Assembly: GCA_938030835.1 (NCBI GenBank)
Contig: CALHID010000040.1
Span: 1 to 28,068, forward strand
Direction of reading: 5' to 3'
Source of the DNA: an uncultured Actinomyces sp.
Lineage (GTDB): Bacteria; Actinomycetota; Actinomycetes; Actinomycetales; Actinomycetaceae
DNA: 28,068 nt
The notes below the pieces were generated by a model that was not told where the DNA came from, made no database searches, and worked only from the letters and a program-made list of their open reading frames with translations. The translations under genes and the position numbers were made by a program. This document shows positions 24,247 through 28,068 of this stretch, piece after piece (within the stretch, counting starts at the first letter, position 1; each line of letters begins with the position of its first letter).

Positions 24247-24588
24247 TCAGCCAACGCGGGAGATTTTAACGATCGCGCCTTCATCGCTGACGGCAACCAG
24301 CTCGTAGGCAAAGTCCCCTTCCAGCGTCATATCGATCTGGTTAAGAAGCGGGGTGGGTACGTGAGGTGCAACCAGCTCCATGGCCTCGCCGACGTTCAAA
24401 GAAGAAACGGCACCCAAGATTGCGGGGTGACGCAGGCGAGGCGGGAAGGGACGTGCGTCCAAGCGCGGAAGCTGAGCACCGTGATCGCAACCGCAACCGC
24501 ATCCACCGGACTGAGCGGGCTCCTGAGCCTTTTCGGCGGAAACATCACGAAGTTCGAATTCGGGCAGGTCGGAATTAGGTTCGATCAT
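24247..24588 (-). CDS. DUF2249-domain protein with CxCxC cluster
   Basis: The 113-residue protein starts at the ATG at 24588 with AAAGGG five to six bases upstream. The domain core is LDARPFPPRLRHPAILGA, then LNVGEAMELVAPHVPTPLL and a final IVKISRVG, matching DUF2249. Such domains often accompany nitrite/nitric-oxide or Fe-S repair functions, but the role is unproven. Ahead of the domain is GGCGCGCDHG, with three Cys and one His, a possible metal or Fe-S site. It has its own promoter (TTGGGG-N17-TATAAA) with inverted repeats. Confidence 0.8.
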   Translation of the reverse strand: MIEPNSDLPEFELRDVSAEKAQEPAQSGGCGCGCDHGAQLPRLDARPFPPRLRHPAILGAVSSLNVGEAMELVAPHVPTPLLNQIDMTLEGDFAYELVAVSDEGAIVKISRVG

Positions 24589-24601
24589 GAGATCCCTTTC
24601 G

Positions 24602-24684
24602 TGGGGCTCGGCGGCTGAATCAAGCACCTGAGCAACGGCTTCTAATAAAACATAGTTTATACGTTTTTATTTGCCGAGCCCCAA
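24602..24684 (-). promoter_or_regulatory. DUF2249 promoter flanked by an 11-bp inverted repeat
   Basis: On the minus strand TTGGGG (24684-24679), a 17-base spacer and TATAAA (24661-24656) make a plausible promoter. TGGGGCTCGGC (24602-24612) and GCCGAGCCCCA (24673-24683) are perfect inverted repeats; one overlaps the -35 and the other lies in the leader just before the ribosome site. The 60 bases between are AT-rich. A transcription-factor pair of sites is possible. Confidence 0.55.
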
Positions 24685-24736
24685 CGGGAGGCGTGAGCTA
24701 GAAAGCACACTTATTTCCACTCCCTACAAGCAGGTT

Positions 24737-25357
24737 TCACATCACGTTAAAGGCCATTCCCAGAGCGACTAGGAGATTTGCCAAAGAGTGCAGCATCCAG
24801 CTGGGGATCACAGAACCGCCCGCTGCTTGTTCATTTAGCCATCCCATAATCCAGCCATTGATTCCGGCAAGAACAGTGATGGCAACAAGGCTCAATACCG
24901 GGAGATAGTTGATGAACAAGAGTAAGTGAAGAAGAGCAAAGATAACGGCTTGAATGGCGTTTCCACGGGAAAAACCAAGGGACGCACATAAACGCTTAGC
25001 TAAGAAACCACGGAAGAAAAGTTCTTCAGCCAAGCCGGTCTGAATAAAGGCGTAGAGAAGGATCGGGACGACTGCAAGAAGTCCAGCACCCATAAATCGC
25101 GAGGTCGCCAGAGCACCCCATACCGAGCTTGCAATCCGAAGTGACGCCAGCGAGACAGCGACCCAGCAGACCAAGGCGATGCCCAGTTGTTTCTGCGAAA
25201 CGCGCTGGACAGGACCAACTTTCCAGGTCGGAACATAAAGACCAATCCAGGTAGCAAATTCCAGACGACGTTTAGTTGTCACTGCCCACCAAATCGCCGG
25301 AATCAGCAGAGCAATTCCCAACTGAACGAAAGATGAAATAAAAGTCGCGAAGAGCAT
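24737..25357 (-). CDS. CPBP-family intramembrane metalloprotease-like protein
   Basis: The 206-residue membrane protein has the three Abi/CPBP motifs: EELFFR (E111, E112, R116), FALLH (F140, H144) and HSLAN (H190, N194). These are the expected glutamate and histidine active-site residues. About six hydrophobic segments surround them. Family members process prenylated or other membrane substrates, or act in bacteriocin self-immunity; the substrate here is unknown. The ATG at 25357 has AGGG seven bases upstream. It sits between the GntR/ABC operon and the DUF2249 gene, apparently separately transcribed since a hairpin lies upstream. Confidence 0.88.
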   Translation of the reverse strand: MLFATFISSFVQLGIALLIPAIWWAVTTKRRLEFATWIGLYVPTWKVGPVQRVSQKQLGIALVCWVAVSLASLRIASSVWGALATSRFMGAGLLAVVPILLYAFIQTGLAEELFFRGFLAKRLCASLGFSRGNAIQAVIFALLHLLLFINYLPVLSLVAITVLAGINGWIMGWLNEQAAGGSVIPSWMLHSLANLLVALGMAFNVM

Positions 25358-25406
25358 GAGTTTTCCCTGTCACACAAGCAGATAACTCTCAAAGAATACA
25401 GCTGAG

Positions 25407-25434
25407 CCCGGGGCGCACGTGAATGCGTCCCGGG
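25407..25434 (-). terminator. Terminator of the GntR-ABC operon
   Basis: CCCGGGGCGCA (25407-25417) and TGCGTCCCGGG (25424-25434) form an 11-bp stem with one mismatch on the minus strand. It is 27 bases after the permease stop and is followed by a moderately T-rich stretch ending TATTCTTTG. Confidence 0.6.
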
Positions 25435-25461
25435 TCATATACCGCTTATTGGCCAGCTCTT

Positions 25462-26274
25462 TTAACGCAATGAGGTTCGCTTTTCAATCGAGCGCGAGGC
25501 CCACACTGCTAGGAATAGTGCAAAGAGAGGGACCAAAATGCATGCGCCCATTCCCCAAACATTGGGATACCCATCAGTTCCCAAAGTCGCGCGATATGAC
25601 GTCCACATAACCTCGGTACTGAAATGGCCGTCGAGAGTCATTGAGAAGGGCATGAAGAAGGTTCCAAATCCGCTCAAAACCTGGTCAACGATGTAGAGCA
25701 GGACCAATCCGATAGCCACCGCACCGAAGCCCATGTGGTTGAAGCGCCCTTCGGCCGCAATACTCATGACCGCACAGACCTGAAGAATCAGCGCAATACA
25801 CGAAACGATCCAGGTAATACACAAAACCACAAGCGCCAGAGTCGAAAAAATCGCAAATAGCGAACGTGGGCCAGCAGTGTAGTCGGCGAGAGTGATGCCC
25901 TGACTCCATGCCGCCGCCCACGCAACTGCAATGCCTCCGCCGATGGCTAAGGCAAGCGCGATGAGGAATTCGATGATCATTCGGCTGACCTTTGCCCAGT
26001 AGATCACAGCGCCTGACACGGGCAGAGTCATGGTGAAGTACCCCCGTTGTCCGTACAGAGTCTTCCAGTAGTCACTCATTCCACTGATCGCTGCACCCAC
26101 AGGAATCGCTACGCACATCAGGTAACCAAACATAGTCATTGTCCCGCTCAGTCCCGGGACTCCACTTGCGACAACACCGACCGTCACGGCAAGGATCGCA
26201 ATAGCGGTCCCCATTTGACGAAGATCAGTGCGCAGGCGACTACCGATTTCATAAGACAGCATTTTCCCGAACAT
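25462..26274 (-). CDS. ABC-2-type transporter permease
   Basis: This 270-residue protein has about six hydrophobic segments, roughly at 22-40, 48-66, 100-122, 140-170, 180-203 and 240-260. It has a cytoplasmic N-terminus and a final Arg/Lys-rich end, as in ABC-2 exporter permeases. Its ATG overlaps the ATPase stop by one base (TGATG), so the two are co-translated. With the GntR regulator it resembles the YtrA-type systems of Gram-positive bacteria, which respond to cell-envelope stress. The substrate is unknown. The segment HFSTEVMWTSYR near 215-227 sits in a long extracytoplasmic loop. Confidence 0.85.
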   Translation of the reverse strand: MFGKMLSYEIGSRLRTDLRQMGTAIAILAVTVGVVASGVPGLSGTMTMFGYLMCVAIPVGAAISGMSDYWKTLYGQRGYFTMTLPVSGAVIYWAKVSRMIIEFLIALALAIGGGIAVAWAAAWSQGITLADYTAGPRSLFAIFSTLALVVLCITWIVSCIALILQVCAVMSIAAEGRFNHMGFGAVAIGLVLLYIVDQVLSGFGTFFMPFSMTLDGHFSTEVMWTSYRATLGTDGYPNVWGMGACILVPLFALFLAVWASRSIEKRTSLR

Positions 26275-27002
26275 CAGCGGTATTCCTTCCTGAAAATCGC
26301 ATCTAAAGAGTCCCCACGCGTCGCACGCAGATCATCCGCATCTCCTTGAAGAAGAACCTGTCCCTCTTTCATGAAGAGCGCATAGTCAACGAAATGTTCG
26401 ATATCCGAAATCAGGTGGGTTGACATGATGAGGAGCGACTCGGGATCAAACTCACGCAAAATCCCCTCGAGGATAATGTCGCGAGTTGCCGGATCTACCC
26501 CACTAATCGGCTCGTCCAACAAGAAAACCTTCGCCTTGCGCGCCATGATCAGGCTGATTTGAAGCTTCTCCCCCATTCCCTTACTCATCTCACTGAGTGG
26601 TCGCCCCTCGGGGAGTTGAAAGAAATCAACCATGGTTCGCGCTCTTTCCGGTTCAAAATCAGCAAAGAAACGCGAGTAGATATTAATCGCATGCTCCACG
26701 GTCCATTCGCCGTTAAGGAATGCTGCCGAAGGCAAGTAGGACACAATGGCTTTTGTATCGATCCCAGGTTTGTGTCCATCGATACTCACCTGCCCTTGGT
26801 AATCATTCAATACGCCCGCAAGGATTTTCAGCAGTGTCGTTTTCCCACATCCGTTGGGACCCATCAGACCGACGATGTGCCCGGAATCCAGTGACAGCGA
26901 ATAGTCCCGCAGAGCTGGCGTTTTCCGGTAATGCTTCGTGAGATGCTCAACGTGGACGAGGTCTTGCCCCATACACGTTCCGCGCTCAGTTTGTGTGGTC
27001 AT
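26274..27002 (-). CDS. ABC transporter ATP-binding protein (YtrB-like)
   Basis: The 242-residue ATPase starts at the ATG at 27002, with AAGGAGG seven bases upstream; an 11-codon longer frame runs through that ribosome site. Walker A GPNGCGKTT, Walker B VFLLDEPISGVD and the switch His in MSTHLISD are intact. The signature reads MSKGMGEKLQ instead of LSGGQ, a form common in this exporter subfamily. It follows the GntR gene by 16 bases and precedes the permease, forming a three-gene operon. Confidence 0.92.
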   Translation of the reverse strand: MTTQTERGTCMGQDLVHVEHLTKHYRKTPALRDYSLSLDSGHIVGLMGPNGCGKTTLLKILAGVLNDYQGQVSIDGHKPGIDTKAIVSYLPSAAFLNGEWTVEHAINIYSRFFADFEPERARTMVDFFQLPEGRPLSEMSKGMGEKLQISLIMARKAKVFLLDEPISGVDPATRDIILEGILREFDPESLLIMSTHLISDIEHFVDYALFMKEGQVLLQGDADDLRATRGDSLDAIFRKEYR

Positions 27003-27018
27003 GAGTTTGCCTCCTTGG

Positions 27019-27384
27019 CTACTTCTCCGTGGCATCCCAACGTTGATCGATCAGAGCCCGAGCACCTTCCAGATCGATTCCCAGTGAACGACATGCGCGA
27101 ATGTAGGCATCTGCCGCAAGATGCGCGTCGTTCTTCCGCAGGGCATGCAGAGCGCACTCGTCAGTTGCGACAAAACGCCCTGCGGTCCGCTTCGGGACCG
27201 TCAGCCCTTCTTCGTCAAGTGCACTCAGGGCTCGCTGAACGGTATTGGGATTGGTGCCTGCCTCGATCGCGAGATCACGCACGGAGGGGATCTTTTCGCC
27301 AGGTTTCCACGTACCGTCGGTAATACGACCGCGGAACGAATCAGCTAATTGGATCCAGATTGGACGGGTGTCATCGATGCGCAT
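27019..27384 (-). CDS. GntR-family regulator (YtrA-like)
   Basis: The 121-residue protein begins MRIDDTRPIWIQLADSF at the ATG at 27384, with AGGAGGG eight bases upstream. The winged helix-turn-helix covers about 8-75 (KIPSVRDLAIEAGTNPNTVQRALSALDEEG). The ~45-residue helical C-terminus is short, as in the YtrA subfamily, with no FadR or UTRA ligand domain. It is first in the operon with the ATPase and permease and probably represses it by binding the palindromes just upstream. The longer frame to 27513 spans these palindromes and is rejected. Confidence 0.93.
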   Translation of the reverse strand: MRIDDTRPIWIQLADSFRGRITDGTWKPGEKIPSVRDLAIEAGTNPNTVQRALSALDEEGLTVPKRTAGRFVATDECALHALRKNDAHLAADAYIRACRSLGIDLEGARALIDQRWDATEK

Positions 27385-27405
27385 CGATGTATCCCTCCTG
27401 TCTAT

Positions 27406-27468
27406 CTGTATTAATACACTAATACAGTGCCACACTATCGAAACTGTGTCAACACAGTAATACAGTTT
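27406..27468 (-). promoter_or_regulatory. GntR operator palindromes and promoter
   Basis: CTGTATTA (27406-27413) and TAATACAG (27420-27427) are perfect inverted arms with a six-base spacer. A second palindrome, ACTGTGT-CA-ACACAGT (27443-27458), sits inside a wider AAACTGT (27441-27447) and ACAGTTT (27462-27468) pair. On the minus strand the second site includes TTGACA (27452-27447), a consensus -35. This is the layout of autorepression by the GntR-type regulator. The -10 is not uniquely placed. Confidence 0.75.
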
Positions 27469-27490
27469 GCTCAGAAAACGAACAACAGCA

Positions 27491-27522
27491 AACGCCCCGT
27501 TGGGAAATCCCAACGGGGCGTT
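27491..27522 (-). terminator. Intrinsic terminator after glycogen phosphorylase
   Basis: AACGCCCCGTTGGG (27491-27504) and CCCAACGGGGCGTT (27509-27522) form a perfect 14-bp stem with a 4-base loop, 49 bases after the gene's stop. On the minus strand the stem runs into GTTTGCTGTTG, a short T-rich run. Confidence 0.85.
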
Positions 27523-27571
27523 ACGGCATTAAGCCATGCAGCCAGCCTTAAACAGGCCGCTTTTTATGCAT

Positions 27572-28068
27572 TCACGCAATCGGTTCGGCGTTGATGTGCC
27601 AGACCTCGCGAGCGTAGTCACTGATGGTTCGGTCAGAGGAGAAACGACCGGAACGCGTGATATTGATCCAGGCCTTGCGTGACCAGGCATCCTGATCGCG
27701 ATAATCCTGTGCCATGCGGTCCTTCGTCTCACGGTAGGAAGCGAAGTCACCCAAGACGTAGTACACGTCAGCAGGCTCGTATCCCGATTCCAGAAGCGAC
27801 CAACGCAGGTCATGGAACCAACCGGAGTTGGAGTCATCCAAGGTGCCATCGGTCAAAGCATCGATCACGCGCTTCAAGCCAGGCACGTTCTCGTAGTGCC
27901 AACGAGGATCGTAGTGGCGACGCAGTTCGGGAAGCTCATCATCGGTCGCACCGAAGATATAGGCGTTCTCCTCCCCCACGGCCTCGAGAATCTCAACGTT
28001 CGCACCGTCCAGCGTGCCCAGGGTGAGGGCACCGTTCATCATGAACTTCATGTTGGACGTGCCCGAGG
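27572..28068 (-). CDS. glgP: Glycogen/starch phosphorylase, C-terminal part (runs off the window)
   Basis: The last ~165 residues are present, with the frame open to the window edge. They begin SGTSNMKFMMNGALTLGTLDGANVEI, the strongly conserved segment whose Lys holds pyridoxal phosphate. After it come EENAYIFG, WFHDLRWSL and YRDQDAWSRKAWINITRSGRFSSDRTI, all typical of the family end. The enzyme releases glucose 1-phosphate from alpha-glucans. The name glgP/malP cannot be separated from this fragment. A terminator follows. Confidence 0.95.
   Translation of the reverse strand, partial: SGTSNMKFMMNGALTLGTLDGANVEILEAVGEENAYIFGATDDELPELRRHYDPRWHYENVPGLKRVIDALTDGTLDDSNSGWFHDLRWSLLESGYEPADVYYVLGDFASYRETKDRMAQDYRDQDAWSRKAWINITRSGRFSSDRTISDYAREVWHINAEPIA

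Noticed and set aside
1..28068. tRNA genes, CRISPR arrays, insertion sequences, phage genes
   Set aside because: No cloverleaf-like sequence, regularly spaced repeat, transposase or integrase was seen on either strand.

Overview
This window reads as part of the chromosome of a moderately GC-rich actinobacterium. The best guess is the Actinomycetaceae (Actinomyces/Schaalia-like). That guess rests on gene content and layout: a prfB-ftsE-ftsX block, an AdnA/AdnB helicase-nuclease pair beside a DUF3107 gene, a ferritin-like-fold gene and a DEAD-box helicase gene, and several genes that appear to be leaderless. No tRNA, rRNA, CRISPR array, insertion sequence or phage gene was recognised, and no gene-free stretch exceeds about 270 bases. 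Most genes are on the minus strand, so operons read from high to low coordinates.

Layout: (1) 1-2071: prfB (RF2), ftsE and the first codons of ftsX. (2) 2228-8000: a binding-protein-dependent ABC importer (lipoprotein, fused two-half permease, ATPase with TOBE-type tail; AfuA/FbpA-like, substrate unproven). Upstream lies a two-component pair: a one-membrane-segment histidine kinase and an OmpR-type regulator. A 10-bp-spaced GTTAC direct repeat between the regulator gene and the importer suggests that the regulator controls the importer. A strong hairpin after the binding-protein gene could lower permease/ATPase expression relative to the binding protein. (3) 8075-10917: a methyltransferase/GyrI-like gene pair and NADP-type glutamate dehydrogenase gdhA, which is preceded by an overlapping four-codon mini-ORF. 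(4) 11101-19366: a phosphotransferase-fold protein that has lost key kinase residues, then adnB and adnA (double-strand-break end resection), and divergent DUF3107. (5) 19405-21849: a ferritin-like-fold protein and a divergent DEAD-box RNA helicase with an RG-rich tail. (6) 21859-25357: an accessory-looking stretch with an ankyrin-repeat protein, an unrecognised seven-segment membrane protein, a DUF2249 protein with a CxCxC cluster and a CPBP-family membrane protease. (7) 25462-27470: a GntR/YtrA-like repressor with an ABC ATPase and permease in one operon, with clear palindromic operators. (8) 27572-28068: the 3' end of glycogen phosphorylase.

The most noteworthy signals are: a repeated TANNNT-N6-start arrangement at several genes without a Shine-Dalgarno sequence; a 17-base poly-C tract between the ABC operon and prfB, beside an 18-bp direct repeat whose other copy forms one arm of the prfB terminator; the probable pseudokinase beside adnAB; the candidate response-regulator operator; the post-lipoprotein hairpin whose loop matches a downstream 9-mer; the gdhA mini-ORF; and the unknown membrane protein next to the ankyrin gene. 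I do not see a clearly new multi-gene system. The best candidate for unexplored biology is the ankyrin/membrane-protein pair.
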